A stretch of DNA of 64,000 nucleotides from Teichococcus aestuarii (lineage in GTDB: Bacteria > Pseudomonadota > Alphaproteobacteria > Acetobacterales > Acetobacteraceae), in NCBI RefSeq assembly GCF_003116135.1, contig NZ_PDOA01000008.1, forward strand, positions 1-64,000. The letters run 5' to 3'. Below, piece by piece: positions 1-7,379 of this stretch (positions within the stretch are counted from its first letter, which is position 1; each line of letters opens with the position of its first letter). The notes below the pieces were generated by a model that made no database searches, had not been told where the DNA came from, and saw nothing but the letters and a program-made list of their open reading frames with translations. Made by a program: the position numbers and the translations under genes.

Positions 1-123
1 GTAATCCTTCCAGTTGGAATAACCGACCACTCCATGGACGTAATCGGGCGCATCGCCCAGCCAGCCAGTGAACTTGTTCAGAAGAGCCGGGTCGTTGCCG
101 ACATATACGCCAAGAGCGGTCAT
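1..123 (-). CDS. 5' end of an exported or surface enzyme, possibly glycoside hydrolase family 26-like (partial)
   Basis: Only the first 41 codons lie in the window; the gene runs off the left edge. The protein starts MTALGVYVGNDPALLNKF and continues with a W-L-G-D-A-P-D-Y-V-H-G-V-V-G-Y motif. From memory this beginning resembles alphaproteobacterial proteins with a GH26/endoglucanase-like domain followed by calcium-binding repeats, but 41 residues cannot settle it. There is no signal peptide, which would fit type I secretion through C-terminal repeats lying outside the window. The codons are less GC-biased than in the neighbouring genes, and the gene sits beside an AT-rich gap, so it may have been acquired separately. 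Confidence 0.5.
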   Translation of the reverse strand, partial: MTALGVYVGNDPALLNKFTGWLGDAPDYVHGVVGYSNWKDY

Positions 124-727
124 GGCTTTTACTTTCCTAATAAAAGAGCAGGCCGCTGGGGATTGCTCGCTCACAAGTGAGTGATAGCAGCAAAGCCCCG
201 GGAAAGGTCCAGCAAAAACAAAGGAAAATTAGTAATGAGTGGTAAGGATAATGTTTATTATTGTCAAGCTCAGGCTAAAATAAATAGTTCGCAGAAACTT
301 TGGAATATTAAAAATAATCCTGCGTCTCTCTGAACGAGAATGCCCGCTGAGCGCCTGACCACACGAAAACGTGAATTTCTGCCCTGAAACCACACGGTAA
401 CTTGAGGAAATCGCGCCCTGACAGACACAACCTGTGCACGTTGCCGCAGAGATTTTTTTCAGGGCTTAATCCAAATTCATGAAGAACATCTCTTAATTGG
501 TATCGGGCTGTGGCAGCCCGTGATTGCCCGGAAGAGCGGCCAGACAGCGCATCGATGGGGAAAAAGTGCCGGAGAGGCCGTCCGGCGGCGGGTGCCAGGG
601 CAGGAGGAGGCGCATGGCGCACCCCCTCAGCCCTGCCGGACGGCGTGACGGTGCCATCCCGGCCCGCCAGAGAGGCGAGGTCGGGGGAGGAATCCTCCTC
701 CCCCTGATTGACTGGCGGCTGCTGCCT
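124..727. other. AT-rich intergenic region with hairpins, no convincing gene
   Basis: This gap is clearly AT-richer than the rest of the window between about 124 and 520. It should hold the promoter and leader of the partial gene at 1-123. A CTCAC-AA-GTGAG hairpin (about 170-181) is nested inside a looser GGGG-ATTGCT / AGCAGCAAAGCCCC pairing (about 157-200), so the leader may be structured. A 10-bp inverted repeat GCCGTCCGGC / GCCGGACGGC lies at 577-586 and 635-644. A minus-strand open frame of 104 codons (308-622) has no recognisable features and runs through the inverted repeat, so I do not call it a gene. Confidence 0.6.
683..704 (-). terminator. stem-loop downstream of the Ldh-family gene
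   Basis: Perfect 9-bp arms GGGGGAGGA / TCCTCCCCC with an ATCC loop, 24 bases past the stop codon of the minus-strand dehydrogenase. There is no U-tract, as is common in very GC-rich genomes. Confidence 0.55.
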
Positions 728-1792
728 TTACTTCAGCGGAGGAACGCCGAGGCGGAGTCCGAGCGCGACCAGCTCCTCCATCACCGCGGCGGCGACCGGC
801 ACGCCCTCGCCGAGCCGCGCCTGCCGCAGCAGCGCCTCGCGCTCGCCGGGCAGGTGGATCCGCGCCACGCCGGGAGCCTTGCGGGCGCCACGCAGCTCAG
901 CGGCGGCGGTCTCCATGCGGGCATAATACGTGTCGAGGTCTTCGAAGGCCGTCACCGGCAGCACCGCGAAGAGATGGCCGACATTCTGCGGCCGTGCGAA
1001 ATCCTCGTACATGTGCGTCACCTCGCGGCCGAAGGCGGCGCCGGAGAGCATGGTGCTCAGCAGCCCCATGGTCAGGGTGAGCGCGTAGCCCTTCGGGCCG
1101 CCGAGCGGGCTGACGAAGCCTTCCAGGGCGCGTGCCGCGTCGGTGGTGGGAACGCCGTCCCGGTCCACCGCCCAATCCGGAGGGATCGGCGTGCCTTCCT
1201 TGGCGGCGACGATGATCTTGCCGCGCGCCGCGACCGAGCAGGCCATGTCCAGCATCATCGGCGGCGCGCCGCGCATCGGCATGCCGATGGCGAAGGGGTT
1301 GTTGCCGAGCAGCGCCTCGGCCCCGCCCCAGGGCACCATGTGGTTGATGCCGCCGATGGTGATGGCGATGCCGATCATCTCCGCGCGGGTGGCGTATTCC
1401 GCGAACCAGGCGGCCGCGCCGAAATGGTTGCTGTTGCGCACGGAGACCCAGGCCGGCTCGCCCTCCCGCGCCTTGCGCAGCGCCACCTCCATGGCCCAGG
1501 CGCCGACCACCTGCCCCATGCCGTTGTCGCCATCGACCACGGCGGTGCCGCGGGTCTCGCGCAGGATGCGCGGCACGGCGCGCGGATTGTTGGCGCCGCG
1601 CTCCAGCCGCTCCGCGTAGATCGGCAGCCGCACCACGCCGTGCGAGGCCACGCCGCGCAGATCCGCCTCCACCAGGCTCTCGGCGCAGAGCGCGGCCTCC
1701 GCCTCCGGCATGCCGACCCGCTCGAACACGGCCCGGCAGAAGCCGGTGAGCCGCGCGCTGTCCAGGATGGGTCCATCTCCCGCATCCGCCAT
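728..1792 (-). CDS. Ldh-family (malate/L-lactate/sulfolactate type) NAD(P)-dependent dehydrogenase
   Basis: The 354-residue protein has the normal length of the LDH2/MDH2 oxidoreductase family (unrelated to classical lactate dehydrogenases). Family motifs are present: SHGVVRLPIY near residue 55, the S-N-H-F-G catalytic histidine segment near 120, GNNPFAIGMP near 165, and a GGPKGYAL segment near 240. Known members reduce 2-oxo acids such as oxaloacetate, sulfopyruvate or ureidoglycolate-derived substrates; the substrate cannot be read from sequence. It lies 66 bases behind the ATPase gene of the riboswitch-controlled importer on the same strand and may be co-transcribed with it, though a cobalamin or metal link for this enzyme is not obvious. 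Confidence 0.85.
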   Translation of the reverse strand: MADAGDGPILDSARLTGFCRAVFERVGMPEAEAALCAESLVEADLRGVASHGVVRLPIYAERLERGANNPRAVPRILRETRGTAVVDGDNGMGQVVGAWAMEVALRKAREGEPAWVSVRNSNHFGAAAWFAEYATRAEMIGIAITIGGINHMVPWGGAEALLGNNPFAIGMPMRGAPPMMLDMACSVAARGKIIVAAKEGTPIPPDWAVDRDGVPTTDAARALEGFVSPLGGPKGYALTLTMGLLSTMLSGAAFGREVTHMYEDFARPQNVGHLFAVLPVTAFEDLDTYYARMETAAAELRGARKAPGVARIHLPGEREALLRQARLGEGVPVAAAVMEELVALGLRLGVPPLK

Positions 1793-1858
1793 GGCGCCTT
1801 CCTCCCGTTCTTGGTTGTTACGGGGAAAAGCCTAGGCGCCGGGGAAGGCGCGGTGCAA

Positions 1859-3283
1859 TCAGCCCTCCCGCGCCATGCCCCCGCCGGGTGGCCCGAGGCA
1901 CAGCGTGGCATCGGCCAGCGCCCGCGCCGCCGCCGCGTCGTGGGTGATGAGCAGCACGCCCAGCCCCTCCGCGTCGGCCAGGCCGCGCAGCAGGTGCAGG
2001 GCGGCGCGCCGCGTCGGCGGGTCGAGGCGGGAGCAGGGCTCGTCGGCCACCAGCAGGGCCGGGCGCAGCGCCAGCAGCCGCGCCAGGGCAACACGCTGCG
2101 CCTCGCCGCCGCTCACCGCCTCGGGCGGGCGGCGCAGCAGGGCGGGGGAGATGCCCAGCCGCTCCAGCAGGGGCGGCAGGGCGGGGGCGGTGCCGGGGCG
2201 CAGCCGCGCCAAGTCGGCCAGGCTCTCGCCCAGCGGGCGCTGGCGGGGAAACACCCGCGTCGGATCCTGGTGCAGCTTCTGGAAGCGGGTGCGCAGGCTC
2301 TGCCGCAGCCGCGTGTCCAGCGGGCGGCCCAGCCAGCAGAGCCGGCCGGCCGCAGGCGGCGCCAGGGCCAGCAGCGTGTCGCCCAGCGTCGTCTTGCCGA
2401 TGCCGCTGGGGCCGAGCAGCGCCGTCATCCGGCCGGCATGCAGGGAGAAGTCGAGCGGTCCGGCCAGGGCGCGGCCGCCACGGCCGATCGCCAGCGCCTC
2501 GGCCCGCGCCACCTCCTCGCCGCCCGCCGCCGGGGCACGGGCCGGCCAGAGGCGCGGATCGGCCGCCACGCAGGCACGGGCGAAGGCCGAGCGCGGCGCC
2601 GCCAGCACGCTCTCGGCGGGGCCGCATTCGGCGATCCGCCCTTCCTCCAGCACCGCGATTTGCCCCCCCAGCGCCTGCGGCACCGCCAGGTCGTGCGTGA
2701 TCAGCAGCAGGGCGCGCCCCTCCGCGCGCAGCGTGGCGAACAGCGCCAGCAATTCGGCCCGCCGTGCCGGGTCCAGCCCCTTGGTCGGCTCGTCGGCCAG
2801 GAGCAGCGGCGCCTGGCCGCGCAGCACCAGCGCCGCCAGCAGCCGCTGCGCCATGCCGCCCGAAAGCTGGAAGGGCAGCCGGGCCGCCGCCCTGGAATCC
2901 AGCCCCAGCCGGGCCAGCCAGCCCAGGGCGCCGGCGCGGTCCAGCCAGGGCGGCGTCAGCCGCAGCTGCGAGAGCGCGGGCAGCAGCGGCGCCAGCGCCT
3001 GGGCCGGCTCCTGCGGCAGCAGGCAGGTGCGGCTGTGCCAGAGGGCGCGCAGCCCGCGCTGGTCGGCGGCGCGCAGCCGGTGCGGACCGAGACCGATCCA
3101 GCCCGTGGCCTCCATGCAGCCGGGCAGCAGCCCGGCCACGGCGGCGGCGATCAGGCTCTTGCCGCCGCCCGAGGCACCGATGAGGCAGAGGCTCTCCCCC
3201 TCCGCCACCTCCAGGCAGACATCCCGCAGCATGGCCCGCCCGTCATGCCGGATGCCGAGCCCCTCGATGCGCAGCGCCTTCAT
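1859..3283 (-). CDS. fused double-ATPase subunit of a Dpp/Nik-type ABC importer
   Basis: This 474-residue protein contains two ABC domains in one chain, equivalent to DppD plus DppF or NikD plus NikE. Domain 1 (about 1-235) has Walker A GASGGGKS, signature LSGGMAQR and Walker B LLLADEP. Domain 2 (about 245-474) has Walker A GPSGIGKT, signature VSGGEAQR and Walker B LLVADEP, each followed by an ITHD switch histidine. I chose the ATG at 3283 because it overlaps the preceding permease stop as ATGA; a longer open frame upstream is only the shadow of that permease. It energises uptake by the two permeases at 3280-5072. Both domains keep all catalytic motifs. Confidence 0.9.
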   Translation of the reverse strand: MKALRIEGLGIRHDGRAMLRDVCLEVAEGESLCLIGASGGGKSLIAAAVAGLLPGCMEATGWIGLGPHRLRAADQRGLRALWHSRTCLLPQEPAQALAPLLPALSQLRLTPPWLDRAGALGWLARLGLDSRAAARLPFQLSGGMAQRLLAALVLRGQAPLLLADEPTKGLDPARRAELLALFATLRAEGRALLLITHDLAVPQALGGQIAVLEEGRIAECGPAESVLAAPRSAFARACVAADPRLWPARAPAAGGEEVARAEALAIGRGGRALAGPLDFSLHAGRMTALLGPSGIGKTTLGDTLLALAPPAAGRLCWLGRPLDTRLRQSLRTRFQKLHQDPTRVFPRQRPLGESLADLARLRPGTAPALPPLLERLGISPALLRRPPEAVSGGEAQRVALARLLALRPALLVADEPCSRLDPPTRRAALHLLRGLADAEGLGVLLITHDAAAARALADATLCLGPPGGGMAREG

Positions 3284-4116
3284 GTCTCCTCCAGCGGCAG
3301 GGCGGGCGCGGGGGCGCGCGCCAGCCCCTCGCCGATCAGCGTGGCCGACCAGGTGGCGAGGAAGATGGCGGCGGCGGGGGCGGCCAGCATGTGCGGCGCC
3401 TCCTGCAGGTAGGGCAGCGCCTCGGCGATCATCGCCCCCCATTCCGGCCGCGGCGGCAGCAGGCCGATGCCGAGGAAGCCCAGCGCCGAGACGGTGAGCA
3501 GGTTGCCCCCCAGATGCAGCGCCGCCAGCGAGGCGACGGGCCGCGCGATGGCCGGCCAGGCGTGGCGCCGCAGCCGGTAGGCGCGGCCGAAGCCCAGCAG
3601 CAGGCTGGCCTCCGCCTCCGGCGCCGCCAGGGCGCCGCGCGCCAGCGGCTCGGCAAGCTGCGCGTAGGGTGGCCAGCGCGTCAGCACGAGGCCGAGCAGC
3701 ACGGTGCCGACGCCGCCGCCCAGCAATTCGGTGGCCACCAGCACCAGCAGCAAGGCGGGGCAGGCATAGACCGTCTCGGTCAGGCCGCGCAGCAGGCGGC
3801 GCGGCATCCCTCCCAGGCTGGCGGTGAGCAGCCCAACCACCGTGCCCAACAGCGCCGTGGCGAGGCTCGCCGCCAGCGCCACGCCGAGCGAGAGCCGCGC
3901 CGCCGCGACGGTGCGCGCGAGCACGCTGCGGCCGAGCGGGTCGGTGCCCAGCAGCCACTCGCCGCCGGGCGGCAGGCCGGCAGCCATGAGGTCCGGCTCC
4001 AGCGGGTCGGCCGTGAGCAGGGCGGGGCCGGCCAGGGCGGTGGCCGCCAGCAGCGCCGCCAGCCCGGCGCCGAACCAGGGAAAGCGGCGATGCGCCGCGC
4101 CATGACGATGGCTCAT
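3280..4116 (-). CDS. Dpp/NikC-type ABC importer permease
   Basis: The 278-residue inner-membrane permease belongs to the DppC/OppC/NikC family. An N-terminal membrane segment is followed by the family sequence LLGTDPLGRSVLARTV (about 55-70), then four to five hydrophobic segments and the EAA-type loop around ALGFLGIGLLPPRPEWG (about 215-232). The ATG at 4116 overlaps the stop of the previous permease as ATGA, and the gene ends in an ATGA overlap with the ATPase, so the whole cassette is translationally coupled. It forms the translocation pore with the permease at 4113-5072. Confidence 0.88.
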   Translation of the reverse strand: MSHRHGAAHRRFPWFGAGLAALLAATALAGPALLTADPLEPDLMAAGLPPGGEWLLGTDPLGRSVLARTVAAARLSLGVALAASLATALLGTVVGLLTASLGGMPRRLLRGLTETVYACPALLLVLVATELLGGGVGTVLLGLVLTRWPPYAQLAEPLARGALAAPEAEASLLLGFGRAYRLRRHAWPAIARPVASLAALHLGGNLLTVSALGFLGIGLLPPRPEWGAMIAEALPYLQEAPHMLAAPAAAIFLATWSATLIGEGLARAPAPALPLEET

Positions 4117-5072
4117 GCCGTCGCACCCCCCGCGCGCAGGCGCGGGTCCATGGCGCGCAATGACAGCTCCGCCAGCAGCGTGGCGGCGCCGAGCAGCAGC
4201 GCGAAAGCCAGCCCCAGCGCCGCGACCACCGGAAGGTCGCGCGCCATCAGCGAGCGGATGAGGAGCTGGCCGATGCCGTCGAGGTTGAACAGCATCTCGA
4301 TGGCGATGAAGCCTTCCGTCACCTGCATGGCCAGCACGGGGAGATAGGCCACCACCGGCACCAGCGCCGGCCGCGCCACCACCCGCAACCCGATGCGCCA
4401 GGGCGCCACGCCGCGCATCCGGGCGAATTGCGTGGCGTAGGCGCCATGCGCCTCCGCCATGCCGTGCCGCGCCACCCGCGCCAACCCGGGGGCGAGCGCC
4501 GCCGCCAGCGTCACCACCGGCAGCACGAGGTGCCAGGGCGTGGCGTCGCCGGCCACGGGCAGCCAGCGCAGCCGCACCGAGAGCAGCACCACCAGCACGC
4601 CGCCCAGCGCGAAGGAGGGCGCCGAGGCCAGCAGCGCGGCGAGCGCCGCCACCCCCCGGTCCAGCCAGCCGCCCGGCCGCCGCCCCGCCGCCAGGCCGGC
4701 GGGCAGCGCCAGCAGCAGCGCCGCCAGCAGCCCCAGCGCGCCGACGCGCAGCGTCAGCCCCAGCCGCGGCGCCACCTCGGCCAGCACCGGCTGCCCGGTG
4801 ACGAGCGAGCGGCCGAAGCGGCCACGCGCCAGATCGGCCAGCCAGGCGCCGTATTGCAGCAGCACCGGCCGGTCCAGCCCTGCCTCCGCGCGCAGCGCCT
4901 CGACCATCGCGGCGCTCACCCGGTCCTCGCCGAAGCGTGCGGCGGCGACGCGCAGGGCGAGGTCGCCCGGCAGCGCCTGGAGCGCGGCGAAGCAGAGCGT
5001 CGCCACCACCAGCGCCACCAGCCCCGCCTGCGCCAGCCGGGCGGCCAGCAGGCGGGCGAGGCTCAGGCCCAC
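4113..5072 (-). CDS. Dpp/NikB-type ABC importer permease
   Basis: The 319-residue permease belongs to the DppB/OppB/NikB family. The N-terminal membrane segment leads into LQALPGDLALRVAAARFG, then RFGRSLVTGQPV (about 92-103), typical of this family, and the C-terminal EAA loop EGFIAIEMLFNLDGIGQL (about 265-282). The start is taken as GTG at 5072, which overlaps the last codons of the binding-protein gene; the only in-frame ATG options lie far inside the protein or in the neighbour's shadow. It pairs with the permease at 3280-4116. The GTG start inside the upstream stop region implies coupled translation. Confidence 0.85.
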   Translation of the reverse strand: MGLSLARLLAARLAQAGLVALVVATLCFAALQALPGDLALRVAAARFGEDRVSAAMVEALRAEAGLDRPVLLQYGAWLADLARGRFGRSLVTGQPVLAEVAPRLGLTLRVGALGLLAALLLALPAGLAAGRRPGGWLDRGVAALAALLASAPSFALGGVLVVLLSVRLRWLPVAGDATPWHLVLPVVTLAAALAPGLARVARHGMAEAHGAYATQFARMRGVAPWRIGLRVVARPALVPVVAYLPVLAMQVTEGFIAIEMLFNLDGIGQLLIRSLMARDLPVVAALGLAFALLLGAATLLAELSLRAMDPRLRAGGATA

Positions 5073-6640
5073 CGCAGCCCGGCCGCGCCGTAATCCTGCT
5101 CGAACGGGTCCAGCACCACCGAGGGCAGCGCCACGCGCGGCGAGACCGCCACATTGTGCTCGAACCAGGAGACGGGGATCACCGGCAGCTCGGTTTGCAG
5201 GATGGCGGCGATGCGCCGGCGCAGCGGCGCGCGCTCCGCCTCCGCGAAGCTGCCGAGATAGGCGCGGGTGAGGTCCAGCATCTCGGCGTTGTCGAAGCCG
5301 GGGGAGGACCAGAGCTGCCGGTCGCCGGTGAAGTCGGGGATGATGGTGCCGATCGGGTCCGGCACGTTGACGTAGGTGCGGGCCAGCAGGCTGCACTCCA
5401 TCGAGCCGTCGCGGATGGCGCCGGGCAGCGCGCCGGAGGGGCCGGGCCGCACCGTGATCTCGGCCCCCACGGTGCGCCACTGGGCCTGGATGGCCTGCGC
5501 CATCACCGGGATCTCCGGGCGGTTGGAGGGCACCATCATCGCGGCCGTCAGGCGCTGGCCGTCCCGGGCGCGGATGCCGTCGGCGCCCGGAGCCCAGCCG
5601 GCCTCGTCCAGCAGGCGGCGCGCCGCGGCCGGGTCCCGCCGCAGCGGCGGCAGATCCGGGTCGTGCCAGCCGGAGAGCACGGGGGGCAGGAGCTGGGTGG
5701 CGTGGCTTGCCGGATGGCGCAGGATGGCGGCGGCCAGCCCCTCGCGGTCGATGGCCAGGGAGAGGGCGCGGCGCACCCGGACATCGGCGAATTGCGGCCG
5801 GCGCAGATTCATGACGATCATGCGCGGGCGCGGGATGGTGGCGCTGAGGATGTGCGCCCGGCCCGAGGCCTGGATGCGCTCCGCCGCCTGCGGCAGCAGG
5901 GTGAAGGCGATATCCGCCTCGCCGGCCTCGGCCAGCCGGGCGCGGGTCTCGCCCAGCGGCACGGCGCTGTAGGCCAGGCGCCGCACCGCTGGCGGCGCGC
6001 CCCAGTATTCCGGGAAGGCCTCGGCCTCGATGCCGCGGATGCCGTCCAGCGCCGTCACGCGGAAGGGGCCGGTGGCCACCGGGCGCTGCGGCCGGCCCTC
6101 CGCGTCATAGGCGGATGGAGCGAGGATGATACCGGCATAGTCGGTCAGGCAGCCGGGCAGGGGGGCGAAGGGCGTCTCGGTGCGGAACACCACCTCCCGC
6201 TCGCCCTCGGCCCAGAGCGCCGCCAGCGGAATGGCGGACAGGCTCTCGGCCAGCGGCCGCACCCGCTCCAGCGTGCGCACCACGAGCGGCGCGGTGACGG
6301 GCGTGCCGTCATGGAAGCGCGCCTCGCGCAGGCGGAAGCGCCAGGTCAGCCGGTCCGGCTCCACCGACCAGCTCTCGGCCAGCAGGCCGCGCAGCGTGCC
6401 GTCAGGGCGCACGCCCACCAGTGTCTCGGCGATGCCGAGGCGGCGCAGCACATAGCCGGTCTCCACCGGGTCGGGGCTGCTGAACTCCCAGGGGGAGACC
6501 ATGCGCAGCACCGCCGCCTCGGCGCGCAGCGGGCGGGCGAGCAGCAGGGCGGGGGCGGCCAGCACCAGGCGGCGCGGCAGGGCGGGGGCGGGGCGGGCAG
6601 GCGCCAGGATCGGGGCGCGAAGGCCCGGCAGGTCGGTCAT
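5063..6640 (-). CDS. family 5 (DppA/NikA/CntA-like) extracytoplasmic substrate-binding protein
   Basis: The roughly 525-residue protein belongs to the SBP_bac_5 family. An N-terminal signal region (LPRRLVLAAPALLLARPLRAEA, about 20-42, with a twin-arginine-like RR) is followed by family motifs: a W-S-V-E-P-D-R-L-T-W-R-F segment near 95, F-H-D-G-T-P-V-T-A near 115, and D-V-R-V-R-R-A-L-S-L-A-I-D near 285. ATG codons stand at 6643 and 6640; the AGGAG site spaces better with the second. An open frame extends far upstream only because it runs through the riboswitch. The ligand is not evident. Control by a cobalamin riboswitch points to cobalt, a cobalt chelate or a corrinoid-linked need rather than plain peptides. 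Confidence 0.88.
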   Translation of the reverse strand: MTDLPGLRAPILAPARPAPALPRRLVLAAPALLLARPLRAEAAVLRMVSPWEFSSPDPVETGYVLRRLGIAETLVGVRPDGTLRGLLAESWSVEPDRLTWRFRLREARFHDGTPVTAPLVVRTLERVRPLAESLSAIPLAALWAEGEREVVFRTETPFAPLPGCLTDYAGIILAPSAYDAEGRPQRPVATGPFRVTALDGIRGIEAEAFPEYWGAPPAVRRLAYSAVPLGETRARLAEAGEADIAFTLLPQAAERIQASGRAHILSATIPRPRMIVMNLRRPQFADVRVRRALSLAIDREGLAAAILRHPASHATQLLPPVLSGWHDPDLPPLRRDPAAARRLLDEAGWAPGADGIRARDGQRLTAAMMVPSNRPEIPVMAQAIQAQWRTVGAEITVRPGPSGALPGAIRDGSMECSLLARTYVNVPDPIGTIIPDFTGDRQLWSSPGFDNAEMLDLTRAYLGSFAEAERAPLRRRIAAILQTELPVIPVSWFEHNVAVSPRVALPSVVLDPFEQDYGAAGLRWA

Positions 6641-6691
6641 CATCGTCTCCTGCACCGGGGAATCCCGCCCGGCGATGTGGGGAACAGGCCT

Positions 6692-6896
6692 CGGCGGCAG
6701 GTCTCCTGGCTCGCGGCCCGGCGGGGTGGCCTGCGCCCCCCGCCCTCCGGTGCCCCGCCTTCCCGGGCCTGCTGGCCCAGTGGCGCGCCCCCCTGGCGGA
6801 GGGCTGGCGGGCGCCGGAATGCCGCCTACAGTTGCGGGATCAGCCACCGACTTGCCCCCGGATCGGCTCCGGTGCGGGCGCACGGTGTTCCCTTTT
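6692..6896 (-). promoter_or_regulatory. cobalamin (B12) riboswitch
   Basis: Read on the minus strand the segment carries the hallmark blocks of the cobalamin element in order: AAGGGAACACCGTG at the 5' side (about 6896-6882), GCTGATCCCGCAACTGTAGG (6844-6825), a GCCACTGG block, GGAAGGC, and the near-invariant B12 box GAGCCAGGAGACCTGCCG (6711-6694). The leader then continues to the binding-protein start, with a CCGGG / CCCGG stem (6655-6672) just before the AGGAG ribosome site that could form part of an expression platform. B12 binding in this family normally turns the downstream genes off, so the importer should be made when cobalamin is scarce. Confidence 0.93.
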
Positions 6897-7298
6897 CACC
6901 CGCTCGCGCGGGACCGTCGAAGCCTCAGCATAGGCAGGCGCGGCGGCGGCGGCAATTCGCCCGCCTGCATCCCGCAGCACCGAGGCCGCCGCCGCCTCGT
7001 GCGGCAGCGGCACGCCATGCGCCCGCCGGTAGGCGGCGGCGAACTCGGCCCGCTCCATCGCCTCGCACAGGTCGAGGTGCCGCAGCAGCCGCCGCTCCGC
7101 CCGCGCCGAGGAGCCGAGCTGGCGGCGGAACATGCGCCACAGCAGATGCGCGTTCACCGCCCAGGGGTCGTAGGCGTGTTCCTGCATCCGGCGGCGCACG
7201 GCGGGGGGCAGGGCGTCGAAGCAGGCCCACTCATCGCCGCGCCAGCGGCGCCAGCGGCCTTCGCGGGCGGTGATGTCGTTGGGGGAGGGAGATGCCAT
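6840..7298 (-). CDS. uncharacterised 152-residue protein, Zur-like box at its start
   Basis: I cannot assign a function. The N-terminal 105 residues look like a compact soluble domain rich in W, R and A (RWRRWRGDEWACFDALP, then HLLWRMFRRQLG and RHLDLCEAMERAEF), with scattered H and C residues but no clear metal motif; it may belong to a small alphaproteobacterial domain of unknown function. The last 19 codons lie inside the cobalamin riboswitch and read as a basic, Pro-rich tail, so the C-terminus may be dispensable. The ATG at 7298 begins 9 bases after a palindromic operator. It is the first gene after a terminator and precedes the riboswitch and importer on the same strand. Confidence 0.7.
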   Translation of the reverse strand: MASPSPNDITAREGRWRRWRGDEWACFDALPPAVRRRMQEHAYDPWAVNAHLLWRMFRRQLGSSARAERRLLRHLDLCEAMERAEFAAAYRRAHGVPLPHEAAAASVLRDAGGRIAAAAAPAYAEASTVPRERVKREHRAPAPEPIRGQVGG

Positions 7299-7307
7299 AT
7301 CCGGCGT

Positions 7308-7328
7308 TTATGTTATGGTATAACATAA
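7308..7328. promoter_or_regulatory. Zur-like palindromic operator
   Basis: A 9-bp perfect inverted repeat, TTATGTTAT-GGT-ATAACATAA. Its core ATGTTAT-N3-ATAACAT has the same half-sites and spacing as the enterobacterial Zur consensus. It lies 9 bases upstream of the 152-residue gene and overlaps where its promoter should be (a TTGCGT -35-like box is at about 7329-7334 on the minus strand). A zinc-responsive repressor binding here is an inference; no zur gene is in the window. Confidence 0.6.
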
Positions 7329-7350
7329 CGCAAGGGGGCAGGTGCGAGGC

Positions 7351-7372
7351 GGGGAGGGGCGCTGCCCTCCCC
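7351..7372 (-). terminator. stem-loop after the large catabolic operon
   Basis: Arms GGGGAGGG / CCCTCCCC with a six-base loop, 8 bases past the stop of the flavoprotein gene on the minus strand. It separates the GntR-headed operon from the Zur-like operator and the importer genes. Confidence 0.6.
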
Positions 7373-7379
7373 GTTCCCG

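Noticed and set aside
308-622. A 104-codon minus-strand ORF in the AT-rich gap
   Set aside because: No ribosome site or family features seen, and it crosses an inverted repeat; probably spurious.
3284-4126. N-terminal extension of the fused ATPase to 755 residues
   Set aside because: The extra part is Arg/Gly/Pro-rich and lies out of frame over the permease gene; the ATG at 3283 with an ATGA overlap is the real start.
6641-6883. Longer binding-protein frame beginning at 6883
   Set aside because: The added codons run through the cobalamin riboswitch; the signal-peptide start near 6640 has a ribosome site.
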